Below, one piece after another: positions 36,235 to 47,670 of a DNA stretch of 64,000 bases (position 1 is its first letter; each line of letters begins with the position of its first letter). The position numbers and the translations under genes are program-made. The notes below the pieces were generated by a model. The model was not told where the DNA came from, searched no databases, and saw nothing but the letters and a program-made list of their open reading frames with translations. Origin of the DNA: Lamellibrachia satsuma (Eukaryota; Annelida; Polychaeta; Sabellida; Siboglinidae); contig BSQZ01000022.1 of NCBI GenBank assembly GCA_033239005.1, positions 6,401,501-6,465,500 on the forward strand, written 5' to 3'.

Positions 36235-36640
36235 TTAACATAGGACAAGTGGATACCTTGGAATATGGTTAGGTAGGACAAGTGAATAGCTTGAAATATG
36301 ATTATGTAAGACAAGTGAATACTATGGAATATGATTATGTAGGACAAGTGAATACCCTGGAAGGTGGTTAGTTAGGACAAGTAGACACCCAGAGCCAGGA
36401 CGTTGGTTAGTTAGGACAAGTAGACACCCAGAGCTAGGATGTTGGTTAGTTAGGACAGGTGGACACACAGGAAGATAGTTAATTAGGACAAGTAGACACC
36501 CAGGAAGATGATTAGTTAGGACAAGTATACACCCAGGACAATTGTGAGTTAGGACAAATGGACACCCAGGAAGATGATTAGGTAGGACAAGAAAACACCC
36601 AGGGCCAGGAAGATGGTTAGTTAATTAGGACACAAAAATG
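36235..36640. repeat. Degenerate minisatellite, ~38-bp unit
   Basis: Units contain ggttagttaggacaagtaga and cacccag. Copies are diverged and of uneven length. Confidence 0.85.
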
Positions 36641-36939
36641 GTTAGTTAACATATATGTCATAGCTATACACTGAGAAGTCAAAGTCTGGCATTTAGTGCA
36701 TGCGGAAGTAACCGTCTGATGGCCCATCCTTTCAGCTCTACACCATACGTGACGGCAATTTCCAGCAGCTAGTCCGGGCCTACTGCCAACCCCACGGCCA
36801 GGCAGGGCAGTACAGTTTCCTGGAAATAGACACGCGCGTGCCACCTTGACACCAGCCGCCACGTCAACTGACCGCGAGTGCTTACTGATGTGTCAGGCAT
36901 CGAAACTTTGGGTTGTTTAAACCTGTCTAAATGTGCTTA

Positions 36940-37700
36940 GACTGGGCGAATACAGCATGGCGGCGCCGTGGACCATGTCAACAAAACGTATCACTGACGT
37001 AGCCGTTCACCACCAACACAGGGCAGTCGAGTTCTTACATAAGTCAGCATTGTCGCGTTTAGACGCTCTGGATTACGCTAACACATGCAACAAATGCCAC
37101 CTCACCTTAGGGGAACCTTCTCTCGCCTGTCGTTCGTTCAATTTCTCGCTGTATTCCGCTGCGTTCGGGCGAATTTTCGTATTCTTTGTTTTCATAAACC
37201 TCGTGAGGGCTCAACAATCTTTGTTTTGGTTCTGTCAGTCTGAACGTCACGCATGTTTTGGTCCCATGACCGCGCACGTGGGTCATATCCAACCAATCAT
37301 ACGTCGACATGGTGGAAAATCCCGCCCCGCCGCGCGAAGCGTGTAGGGAGAATTTAGCGTCAGCAAACCCTAGAACTTTCTAGAATTATCGCCATTAAAC
37401 ATTTGTAGAGTCGTTTTCGGTACAATAACTGATGTTTTGATATAAAAACAGATCGCTACACGGGTTACGAAAGGCGGTAACTGGTACAGCACACGATGAC
37501 TCAAAATACGGCAATGTTGGCGTCAGCAGAGAAAATAGTGAATCACTAGCCTTGACAAGAACTGGGACGAACCGGATTATGCAAAGTAGCCAATGTTTAC
37601 GAAACCTGCCGTGACGTCACTGAGGCGGTCACGAGGGTTTATTTTGATCGAAAAGATCGATCGCATGCAGCGGCCATGCAGTCAACAGGGATTTTAGAAA
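36940..37700. promoter_or_regulatory. CpG-richer, promoter-like island with a CRE
   Basis: Richer in CpG than the surroundings. It holds a perfect palindromic CRE (GTGACGTCAC, 37611-37620), CCAAT boxes near 37290 and 37590, an E-box CACGTG at 37275-37280, and a YY1-like ATGGCGGC at about 36958. The combination suggests a transcription start region, possibly an internal or alternative promoter for the minus-strand unit. A plus-strand open frame starting at that ATGGCGGCG has no recognised domain. Confidence 0.45.
37611..37620. promoter_or_regulatory. cAMP-response element (full palindrome)
   Basis: GTGACGTCAC, the consensus binding site of CREB/ATF bZIP dimers. Its occurrence near a possible CREBRF promoter would allow feedback through the CREB pathway; that link is inference. 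Confidence 0.6.
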
Positions 37701-37849
37701 CTATCTATGATGCGTACCAATGCAAACATAAAGAAACACATGCAACCAGCTAAAACTCGGTTAAACTCGCAATGCAATCGCAGCAGCAGTTAAAGCAAAA
37801 CCAATAAACAAAGACAATTATGTACACAATTCGATATACACCCACTGAC

Positions 37850-38164
37850 CTAGAATATGGATACTGGCACGGCAACTTTGGGGGTTGTTTCAATAAGACC
37901 GAGTAGTCCCGTGGAGCCACATTTTTACTAAATTTGGGTTCAGGGAACAACTGGGCGTTTTGTGCAGCAAACCCTGCGGTAGACGGTGGAAGTGGTCTCC
38001 AAAAAACATTGGAATTGTTGTCCGTGCTAATCATTCTGAACATTGTCATAACTGGCTTTGAATCCTCAACAGGGGTTTTGAATTTGTTCAATTTAGGGGG
38101 AGGGAGGGCTAGAGTTGATGGCTGCAGCCGTACTGAATAGGGGGCCAAAGTATACTTGAGCCAC
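37850..38164 (-). CDS. Coding exon of an unidentified gene, Pro-rich
   Basis: A 315-bp exon encoding about 104 residues rich in Pro, Ser and Lys. Blocks include LALPPPKLNKFKTPVED, NVFWRPLPPSTAGFAAQ and FSKNVAPRDYSVLLKQPP. Acceptor CTGGGTAG, donor AG|GTCAGT. Its phase joins the 35.5-kb exon exactly. An in-frame ATG 33 bases upstream (38199) could instead make this a first coding exon, though its context is weak. The composition suggests a disordered nuclear protein; I do not recognise it. Confidence 0.45.
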
Positions 38165-38204
38165 CTACCCAGAAATACTGTGTCTCTTGGGACTGACATC
38201 TATG

Positions 38205-38735
38205 CCCCTATTTTCAAGACACTTATGCCCCAAGTCTTCCAGACATCTATGCCCCCAGTCTTCCAGACATCTATGCCCCAAGTCTTCCAGACACCTATGC
38301 CCCAAATCTTCCAGACATCTATGCCCCAAGTCTTCCAGACATCTATGCCCCAAGTTTTCCAGACACCTATGCCCCAAGTCTCCCAGGCATCTATGCCTCA
38401 AGTTTTCCAGACATCTATGCCCCAAGTCTTCCAGACATCTATGCCTCAGGACTTCTAGACATCTATGCCCCAATTCTTCCAGACATCTATGCCCCAAGTC
38501 TTCCAGACATCTATGCCCCAGGACTTCTAGACATCTATGCCCCAATTCTTCCAGACATCTATGCCCCAAGTCTTCCAGACATCTGTGCCCAAGTCTTCCA
38601 GACATCTGTGCCCCAAGTCTTCCAGACATCTGTGCCCAAGTCTTCCAGACATCTATGCCCCAAGTCTTCCAGACATCTGTGCCCAAGTCTTCCAGACATC
38701 TGTGCCCCAAGTCTTCCAGACTTCCCATAATCCAG
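38205..38735. repeat. Minisatellite, 24-bp unit, about 22 copies
   Basis: The unit is tatgccccaagtcttccaga plus catc, with 23-bp variants lacking one base. It begins 40 bases outside the acceptor of the 37.85-kb exon, so it sits where the branch point should lie. Confidence 0.94.
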
Positions 38736-39590
38736 TTTAACATCTCTGAAATTTTTCTTATTTGGTGGAATTACATAATGAATGTTTTTAAAATGTAGTA
38801 ATGATAATGAGACATTTCAACATTTTTGTAATGATAATGAATTGTCAGTAATTATACCATATGCATATGAATCTCATAAAACCTTTGCGAAATTCACCAA
38901 CAGACACAGAATAAGATCATGCAATTAATATTTTATGATTTATAGCAATGGAACCTTTCGGTGTCAGGTTAAATGTCACATGTCAGTATAAAATGTAAAA
39001 ATACAAGTAAATATAACATCAAAACATAGGCATAACTCATTTTAGTTGGGTACCATATACATCATACACTAGATAAACACATTTAATAGCACCTGTTTAA
39101 ATGCAGCGACCTTTAATGCATCTGATTTGTGGAGTAAATTAGGGGCCATCTCAAGACACTGATCTAACAAGATTTAGCAAGATTGCCATCCAAGGCAAAG
39201 GCCCATATGGCAAGTGGACAAGGAAGCCATTGCCTTATCGAGAGTCCAACATTTTTAATCTATGTGTAATCCACCCTCCTGAGATATGTGTCAACCTTGT
39301 TTTTAAACATATTCATGCTGCTAGCAGTTACACAATCTGTAGATAAGTTGTTCCGTATTAGGCTAGTGATGTGTGATATTATACAAAACAATATAATTTA
39401 ACCTCAGATCCCCACATGAACCGGAATCACAGTAACCTGTGTGCAACTTCGTATTCGCCAAGTTATTACCTTTATAAACTGTGATAAATATGATTTTTGT
39501 GGAAAAATACATCAATGTAGCATGTTAGGATATCGACTGAAACTATGTCCTTTATGCCAATAATAAACACAAATGATACATGTATAAATT
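38736..39590. other. AT-rich stretch, no gene seen
   Basis: No coding signal, RNA gene or clear repeat. Confidence 0.4.
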
Positions 39591-39591
39591 T

Positions 39592-40345
39592 AATGTACTA
39601 CCCATGGAGCCCCCGGCAGACAATGTGTGTTGTAATGTACTACCAGTGGAGCCCCCGGTGGACGGTGTGTGTTGTAATGTACTACCAGTGGAGCCCCCGG
39701 TGGACGGTGTGTATTGCAATGTACTACCAGTGGAGCCCCCGGTGGACAATGTGTGTTGTAATGTACTAGAAATGGAGCCCCCGGCAGACAATGTGTGTTG
39801 TAATGTACTACCCATGGAGCCCCCGGCGGACAATGTATGTTGTAATGTACTACCAGTGGAGCCCCCGGTGGACGGTGTGTGTTGTAATGTACTACCAGTG
39901 GAGCCCCCGGTGGACGGTGTGTGTTGTAATGTACTACCAGTGGAGCCCCCGGTGGACGGTGTGTGTTGTAATGTACTACCAGTGGAGCCCCCGGCAGACA
40001 ATGTGTGTTGTAATGTACTACCAGTGGAGCCCCCAGCAGACAATGTGTGTTGTAATGTACTACCAGTGGAGCCCCCAGCAGACAATGCGTGTTGTAATGT
40101 ACTACCAGTGGAGCCCCCAGCAGACAATACGTGTTATAATGTACTACCAGTGGAGCCCCCGGTAGACAATGTGTGTTGTAATGTACTAAAAGTGGAGCCC
40201 CCAGCAGACAATGCGTGTTGTAATGTACTACCAGTGGAGCCCCCGGTAGACAATGTGTTGTAATGTACTACCAGTGGAGCCCCCAGCAGACAATGTGTGT
40301 TGTAATGTACTACCAGTGGAGCCCCTGGCGGACAATGTGTGTAAA
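39592..40345. repeat. Minisatellite, 42-bp unit, about 18 copies
   Basis: Units contain tactaccagtggagcccccg and gtggacggtgtgtgttgta. The plus strand reads a 14-residue repeat (VLPVEPPVDGVCCN) over more than 220 codons and the minus strand is also open. Variation is spread over all codon positions, which argues against a protein. Confidence 0.94.
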
Positions 40346-41429
40346 TTCATTACAGAAAATTTGTTCAGAACTCATGTGATTTTAGTATACCCTGATTTTT
40401 TGTCAGGCGCTTCATTAGTTTTTCGGTGTATATAGAGATGAATAAGAAATTCACATTTCGGCCAACTTTTACTGAAATGACATTATTCCTTGTAGGTAAT
40501 ATTTTACTTTTGGTAACTGTTTTGGTAATTTTGCTGCTGACACTGCTGTTACTATGACAGATATTTCAATATTTAGCATGGAAACCCCCAACTTTTTTGC
40601 AGTTTTATAGAGATAAATAATAAACGAATTTGTTTGAGTTTTACTGAAATGGTGTGACTCCTTGTGGGTAAAATATTGTAAAAATTTAACTAAAATGTGG
40701 TTTTAATGCAACTTAATAAAATACATAAAATAATTAATTTTACCATTTTTATTATGTGAGTTTAAAATGCTTTATATAATATGAACATATCAAATTGCAA
40801 TATTCCTGCAAGGTTTATATTTGAATAGTAAATTAATCTCATGTATGACTGATTGTATAATTTTGCAGATGACACAGCTGTTATTGTTACAAAAAACTGC
40901 AAAATTGTGGTGTCTAATGGATTTCAATCATCCTTTATTTAAAGTTTAATTAGTTTTATTTCAGGGTAATCGGCCACCTTAATAAACACACAATTATACA
41001 AACTTCCATCCCCAAATCAGACTTAATCAGTAGACTGTAAAGAGGTATCTCATAATTTCTGGTCAGTAATTGATAAAGTATTATACATCCAAATTATTAT
41101 ATGTGTATTAACAATGCAATTTCTTTTAATATTTCTCCAACATCTCAACCACACAAGTGTGCATCATTGAACTACAATTTAAAAATATTATTTGACCAAT
41201 TTCATGAATATTAATCTTGCTATACAGCCTGTAATGTAAACATTCGAGTCTAGACATTCAAATTAAACAGATACAATTGTGGTTCATTAAAACATATTTG
41301 GGCAGTCAAGATGTTAGAATTTACATAATTTATGATACGTAACATAATTGTAAGATGGAAACAGACACTGTCCCTTTAAGACACTGAGAGAATCACAAGC
41401 ATTCCAGATATACCTAAGTCAAACTTGCT
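40346..41429. other. 3' flank of DCLRE1A
   Basis: AT-rich. Contains a diverged ~200-bp duplication (about 40430-40550 and 40600-40680) and the second copy of the unclassified interspersed repeat (41220-41330). No polyadenylation site is assigned. Confidence 0.4.
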
Positions 41430-41647
41430 TCACTTCAGCCAACCGTTCAGCCCCGTCTGTTTGAGTTTACTCCCCTCAGGAGGTAGTTCATCTCTGGTCT
41501 CCGTCTGCCAACTGTGGAACAGTTTCTCCATCTTGTTCCTGCTTGTTGGATTCCCGTTATTCACTGTTGGGATGATCTTGTTGGGTTCAAGGAACTGCAC
41601 AAAACGTTTCATTTCTAGGTAGCTGCTATGTTCACTGTAGGGCAGGC
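41430..41647 (-). CDS. DCLRE1A: DCLRE1A/SNM1A-like, last coding exon
   Basis: Encodes the C-terminal end of the beta-CASP nuclease domain: GLPYSEHSSYLEMKRFVQFL, then KIIPTVNNGNP and a final helix KMEKLFHSWQTE. The YSEHSS block and the KIIPTVN strand are characteristic of SNM1/Artemis nucleases; His in SEHSS corresponds to a metal ligand of the active site. The stop codon is at 41430-41432. Acceptor TGTGTTTCAG, phase 1, joins the previous exon exactly (G|GC). The tail after the last helix (about 20 residues ending WLK) is longer than in vertebrates. Confidence 0.93.
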
Positions 41648-41649
41648 CT

Positions 41650-43165
41650 GAAACACAGAGAGACGTCATTGAATGGATGCAGTGAGACACAGAGAGACGT
41701 CAATGAAGGGTTGCAGTGAAACACATAGAGACGTCATTGAAGGGCTGTAGTGAAACACATAGAGACATCACTGAAGGGCTGCAGTGAAACACAGAGACGT
41801 CACTGAGGGGCTGCAGTGAAACAGAGAAACGTCACTGAAGGGCTGTAGTGAAACAGAGAGACGTCACTGAAGGGTTGCGGGGAAACACAGAGACATCACC
41901 GAAGGGCTGTAGTAAAACAGAGAGATGTCAGTGATACACAGAGAGACATTGAAGGGCTGCTGTGAAACACAGAGACATCACTGAAGGGCTGCAGTGAAAC
42001 ACACATAGACGTCACTAAAGGGCTGCAGTGAAACACAGAGATACGTCACTGAAGGCTGCAGTGAAACACAGAGAGGCATCAGTGAAGGGCTGCAGTGAAA
42101 CACAGAGATACGTCACTGAAGGCTGCAGTGAAACACAGAGATACGTCACTGAAGGCTGCAGTGAAACACAGAGAGGCATCAGTGAAGGGCTGCAGTGAAA
42201 CACAGAGATACGTCACTGAAGGCTGCAGTGAAACACAGAGAGGCATCAGTGAAGGGCTGCAGTGAAACACAGAGATACGTCACTGAAGGCTGCAGTGAAA
42301 CACAGAGAGGCATCAGTGAAGGGCTGCAGTGAAACACAGAGGCGTCACTGAAGGCTGCAGTGAAACACAGAGAGACATTACTGAAGGGTTCCAGTGAAAC
42401 ACACATAGACATCACTAAAGGGCTGCAGTGAAACACAGAGGGATGTCAGTGAAGGGCTGCAGTGAAACAGAGATATATCAGTGAAGGGCTGCAGTGAAAC
42501 ACAGAGATGTCAGTGAAGGGCTGCAGTGAAACAGAGATACATCAGTGAAAGACTACAGTGAAACATAGACGTCAGTGAAAGGCTGCAGCGAAACACAGAG
42601 AGATGTCAGTGAAGGGCTGCAGTGAAACAGAAAGACGTCAGTATAGGGCTGCAGTGAAGCATAGAGAGGTGTCACTGAAGGGCTGCAGTGAAACACAGAG
42701 AGACATCAGTGAAGGGCTGCAGTGAAACACAGAGGCGTCAGTGAAGGGCTGCAGTGAAACACAGAGAGACATCAGTGAAGGGCTGCAGTGAAACACAGAG
42801 AGGCGTTACTGAAGGGCTGCAGTGAAACAGAAAGACGTCAGTGAAGGGCTGCAATGAAACACAGAGAGGCGTCACTGAAGGGCTTCAGTGAAACACAGAG
42901 AGACAACAGTGAAGGGCTGCAGTGAAACACAGAGAGGCGTCACTGAAGGGCTGCAGTGAAACACAGAGACATCACTACAGGGCTGCAGTGAAACAGGAAG
43001 ACGTCAGTGAAGGGCTGCTGTGAAATACAGAGAGACATCACTACAGGGCTTCAGTGAAACACAGAGAGACGTCAGTGAAGGGCTGCAGTGAAACACAGAG
43101 AGACGTCTGTGAAGGGCTGCAGTGAAAAACAGAGTGACGTCAGTGAAGGGCTGCAGTGAAACACA
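41650..43165. repeat. Minisatellite, ~33-bp unit, about 45 copies, fills the last DCLRE1A intron
   Basis: Units contain agggctgcagtgaaacacag and agagacgtcactga with many length variants. The array starts at the acceptor of the last exon and shares its cctgaaacacagagagacgt sequence, so it was seeded there. On the sense strand each unit offers a pyrimidine run followed by TTTCACTGCAG, an acceptor-like string. Confidence 0.93.
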
Positions 43166-43184
43166 AGAGATGCTATTCTAGACA

Positions 43185-43656
43185 CAAGGGTTGGGTTCAA
43201 TTGTAATTGTGTAATTTGTAATAAATTACAATACTATTAGTGTTACATTGTATTTGCAATTGCTTTTTTAGAAGCATGTAAGTGTAATTATAAATGAGTT
43301 TAATGAGGTATGTAACTGACCACTGTGATTGAACCATGTCTGGCTGTAAGAATGGATGAATCCACCAAACACCCTGTTTAAGACTGAGCAGTAATGACAC
43401 GTTATCTTGTAATGTAATTGTAATGGATTGTTTCGAAACAATGTAATTATAATTGATTGGTTTGAAACAATGCAATTGTAATTGATTGTTTTGAAACAAT
43501 ATAACTGTAATGGATTGTTTTGAAGCAATGCAATTGTAACAGATTGTTTTGTAATTCTAAACAATGTAATTGACTGCTATGAACAATGTAATTGAGCTTT
43601 TATGCAATTGTATTTGAGATACTTTTACTTGACAATTGTAATTAAACCCAGTTCTG
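43185..43656. mobile_element. hAT-like non-autonomous DNA element, degraded
   Basis: Imperfect terminal inverted repeats (CAAGGGTTGGGTTCAATTG at the left; inverse of aattaaacccagttctg at the right) bound a segment rich in aattgtaatt motifs. No 8-bp target duplication remains. Related ends occur at 30043 and 34283. Confidence 0.5.
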
Positions 43657-43796
43657 AGCATTGTAGATATATGACTGTCAGTTGTGTAGTTAGAGAGGGG
43701 CAGTGGGTCTTTGGTCTCCCCTTTGGGCTTCCCCTTAGGTCTCCCCCTTTGTGAGATCCTAGACATGCTACTGATTGCTGTAGACAGATCACTGAC

Positions 43797-43941
43797 CATA
43801 GAGAGTGAGGTCGCGGCGGTGGATCTTGGCCTTCAGGTTGTGTAGACTTGTGGATGTCTTGGTGTGAGTCCAGCCGGTTGGTTGGAAGGCGAGGATGCTG
43901 TCAAACTCTGACTGTACAGAGTCAAGGTAGTCACACAGGCC
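43797..43941 (-). CDS. DCLRE1A: DCLRE1A/SNM1A-like, beta-CASP exon
   Basis: A 145-bp exon encoding GLCDYLDSVQSEFDSILAFQ then PTGWTHTKTS and LKAKIHRRDLTLYG. ILAFxPTGWTH is a hallmark of SNM1A, at the beta-CASP/MBL interface. Acceptor TTGTTGCAG, phase 0; donor G|GTCAGT. The acceptor and the first ~26 bases of this exon have been multiplied in the adjoining 86-bp array. Confidence 0.93.
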
Positions 43942-44840
43942 CTGCAACAACATCACTTTGTTCTGTTGTACTGTGTAGTAACTTGCCCAGTGTAACAAAG
44001 TACAGAGTCAAGGTAGTCACACAGGCCCTGCAACAACATCACTTTGTTGTGTTGTACTGTGTAGTAACCTGCCCAGTGTAACACTGTACAGAGTAAAGGT
44101 AGTCACACAGGCCCTGCAACAATATCACTTTGTTCTATTGTACTATGTAGTAACTTGCCCAGTGTAACACTGTACAGAGTAAAGGTAGTCACACAGGCCC
44201 TGCAACAATATCACTTTGTTCTGTTGTACTATGTAGTAACTTGCCCAGTGTAACACTGTACAGAGTAAAGGTAGTCACACAGGCCCTGCAACAACATCAC
44301 TTTGTTCTGTTGTACTGTGTAGTAACTTGCCCAGTGTAACACTGTACAGAGTAAAGGTAGTCACACAGGCCCTGCAACAACATCACTTTGTTCTGTTGTA
44401 CTGTGTAGTAACTTGCCCAGTGTAACACTGTACAGAGTAAAGGTAGTCACACAGGCCCTGCAACAACATCACTTTGTTCTGTTGTACTATGTAGTAACTT
44501 GCCCAGTGTAACAAAGTACAGAGTAAAGGTAGTCACACAGGCCCTGCAACAACATCACTTTGTTCTGTTGTACTATGTAGTAACCTGCCCAGTGTAACAC
44601 TGTACAGAGTAAAGGTAGTCACACAGGCCCTGCAACAACATCACTTTGTTCTGTTGTACTATGTAGTAACCTGCCCAGTGTAACACTGTACAGGCCCTGC
44701 AACAACAACATCACTTTGTTGTGTCGTACTGTGTAGTAACCTGCCCAGTGTAACACTGTACAGAGTAAAGGTAGTCACACAGGCCTTGCAACAACATCAC
44801 TTTATTCTGTTGTACTATGTAGTAACCTGCCCAGGGTAAC
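43942..44840. repeat. Minisatellite, 86-bp unit carrying the splice acceptor and exon start
   Basis: About ten copies. The first unit overlaps the exon (its shared part begins near 43915). Each copy repeats gtagtcacacaggccctgca, which on the sense strand is TGCAG|GGCCTGTGTGACTAC, the real acceptor plus the start of the exon. Copies are 86 bp apart (43935, 44021 and so on); one near 44690 is shortened. Confidence 0.93.
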
Positions 44841-45729
44841 ATTATAAGGACTGATATCACAATACAGTAAACTATGCTAAATAGAATCATATTGGGCCAG
44901 ATAATTTATTTTGATTCTATAAAGCAGCTGTTTCACGTAAGCAGCTTATCTTAGTACTGTGGAAATAGTAATTGAAACTTGATACCATAATAATGACTAA
45001 TTTGTAGGAAATCCCAAAGACTACAAGGCCATGACCCAAGCTGATGTTCATGTGTCATGACCCAAGGTAATGTTTATGCATCATAAGACAAGGAAATGTT
45101 CATAAATCATGACCATAGGTGATGCTCATGTTTCACGACCCAAGCTGATGCTCATAGGTCAAGACCCAAGGTGATGCTCAAAAGTCATGACCCAATCTGA
45201 CATGGCAGACCAGACAAATGATACTGCATGAAGCCCAGTTTATACAAGCAATGTTTTGTGCAATGATTTGTCGGGCGACATGAACGATAAACTACTGCAA
45301 GAATTGGTCATGGAAATACCCACCTGAGGCCGATTTATTGAATAATTTGGTTGGGGATATTCGGGACTAGGTCAACTTGACCTAACAGTTTACTACAGTT
45401 TTGAAGCTGTGACCAATCAGCAAATGTCAATCTCCAGCAATGGTGGCAGTGAACATGTCATGTAATGAAGTTGCTGACTGAGTCATATCAGGTACAAGAA
45501 TACATATAGAACATGCACGCATTCCTCACTGTAACAGTAAACATGAGTAATGAGAGGGAAGATCTAGAAGAAACATGTTGAATCCTCATATAAACGCTCA
45601 CACATTATTGTTGTGCATTATCATGCAACACTGAGTCACACGATAAATTGGGGAGAAATCAGTTGTTTAAACCTGCCTTGAAAAGAAAGCAACAAGTCTG
45701 GTCGATCTTCTACTGAAGGTTTCACTTAC
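44841..45729. other. DCLRE1A intron
   Basis: No gene. A loose repeat of tcatgacccaaggtgatgct-type sequence occupies about 45010-45200. Confidence 0.5.
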
Positions 45730-45884
45730 ACTATAAGACAACTTGGACATTGGCAGGACGTGAACTTTAGCTTCTCGAGACTTCAACGTTAGTCGCTTTG
45801 TGAAGGCGGTGTCATCAAGACAGACCAGTACTGTCTTCTTGTCACTTGTCACACAGATGTGACAGTTGACAGCTTCTGCAATGG
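45730..45884 (-). CDS. DCLRE1A: DCLRE1A/SNM1A-like, exon
   Basis: Encodes AIAEAVNCHICVTSDKKTVL, then CLDD and EAKVHVLPMSKLSYS. The family has AIAxxL...VH(L/V)LPM in the same order. Acceptor TCTTCCTCAG, donor AGT|GTAAGT. Phase 2 at the start (G|CC) and phase 0 at the end match both neighbours. Confidence 0.92.
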
Positions 45885-46384
45885 CTGAGGAAGACAAATG
45901 TCAAAGGTCATCATATCGAGTCAAATGTCATGAACCCAAGTCAAAGGTTGTCAACTCGAGTGTATCACACTATTGGAAATGTGACCAGCCACACTGTGTG
46001 GTTGTCCCAGAATCAATACATACTTTGGTTGGTATACAACCCCCAATTCTATTTTTATACAGATGTTTTAAATTTACAAAAAAAAAATTATGAAGTACAC
46101 GTTCCTGTGTTCATCACAAAAAGATATAAAAATAAAATTAAATGACCAACTTAAAGCAGTCAAAGCATAAATACTCTTGATGCCTGCATCAGAAGAAAAG
46201 GTACGTCCTTAAATAGCGTGGTATCAAGTAATTTCACCCCCTGGCAGACCTGTTCATTCCAATGCCAATTTAACTTCTCTGTGAAGCATTCAGCCATGCT
46301 GCAATTACTGCGCAAAGACTACTCGTTCGCATATCCACCACTGTAGCCAGGTACTTACTTATAAAGCTGAGTGAACTGTCTGTA

Positions 46385-46880
46385 GCCAGGTACTTACTTA
46401 TAAAGCTGAGTGAACTGGAGCAAAGTGGAGTGAACAAAATTTCCAACCCCAAGTAAGCAGACAGCTCTAGAGACAGATTTAAACCTGGATCTCTTGATTA
46501 AGAGTCCTATGTTCTGAGCACACTGCCACTGCACCCCAAGTAAGCAGACAGCTCTAGAGACAGATTTAAACCTGGATCTCTTGATTAAGAGTCCTATGTT
46601 CTGAGCACACAGCCACTGCACCCCAAGTAAGCAGACAGCTCTAGAGACAGATTTAAACCTGGATCTCTCGATTAAGAGTCCTATGTTCTGACCACAGAGC
46701 CACTGCACTTCAAGTAAGTAGACAGCTCTAGAGACAGATTTAAACCTGGATCTCTCGATTAAGAGTCCTATGTTCTGAGCACACAGCCACTGCACCCCAA
46801 GTAAGTAGATAGTACTAGAGGCAGATTTAAACCTGGATCTCCTGATTGAGAGTCCTATGTTCTGACCACACAGCCACTAC
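46385..46880. repeat. Tandem array of a SINE tRNA-like head, ~83-bp unit, five to six copies
   Basis: On the minus strand each unit holds a degenerate A box near CAGTGGCTGTGTG and a B-box-like CAGGTTTAAATCTG. It is a SINE promoter multiplied in tandem. Confidence 0.85.
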
Positions 46881-46984
46881 ATTCCAAATAAACAGATATC
46901 TCTAGAAGCAGATTTCCAGCGAAAACAGCACACTTTGTTTGATGCAGGTTTTGGAGTCTGATCAACTTGTCTATAGCCAGGTAC

Positions 46985-47670
46985 TCATTTATAAAGCTGA
47001 GTGAACTGGAGCAAAGTGGAATGAACAGAAGCAAAGTGGAGTGAACTGGAGCAAAGTGGAGTGAACTGGAGCAAAGTGGAGTGAACAGAAGCAAAGTGGA
47101 GTGAACTGGAGCAAAGTGGAGTGAACTGGAGCAAAGTGGAATTAACAGAAGCAAAGTGGAGTGAACTGGAGCAAAGTGGAGTGAACTGGAGCAAAGTGGA
47201 GTGAACAGAAGCAAAGTGGAGTGAACTGGAGCAAAGTGGAGTGAACTGGAGCAAAGTTGAGTGAACTGGAACTAAGTGGAGTGAACTGGAACAAAGTGGA
47301 GTGAACTGGAGCAAAGTGGAGTGAACAGGAGCAAAGTGGAGTGAACTGGAGCAAAGTGGAGTGAACTGGAAAAAAGTGGAGTGAACTGGAGCAACATGGT
47401 GGGAACTGCAGCAAAGTGAGGTCAACTGGAGCAACGTGGGGTAAACTGGAGTGAACTGGAACAAGTGGGGTGAACTGGAGCAAAGAGGAGTGATCTGAAG
47501 CAACGTGGAGTGAACTGGAGAAAAGTGGAGTGAACTGGAGCAACCTGGAGCAAAGTGGAGTGAACTGAAGCAACGTGGAGTGGACTGGAGCAAAGTGGAG
47601 TGAACTGGAGCAAAGTGGAGTGAAATGAGCTGGAGCAAAATGGAGTGAACTGGAGCAATGTTGAGTGAAC
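46985..47670. repeat. Minisatellite, 20-bp unit, born inside a SINE body
   Basis: About 33 copies of gagtgaactggagcaaagtg with variants. The SINE at 29.6 kb has one such segment (gttgagtgaacagaggcaac), which identifies the founder. Confidence 0.92.

Noticed and set aside
36957..37346. Plus-strand frame beginning ATGGCGGCGCC as a first coding exon
   Set aside because: The start context is good, but there is no domain, no strong donor within the frame and no following exon. The ATG may instead be part of a YY1-like promoter element.
39552..40263. Long open frames on both strands (VLPVEPPVDGVCCN-type and SAGGSTGSTLQHT-type)
   Set aside because: Both are readings of a 42-bp minisatellite; variation shows no codon bias.
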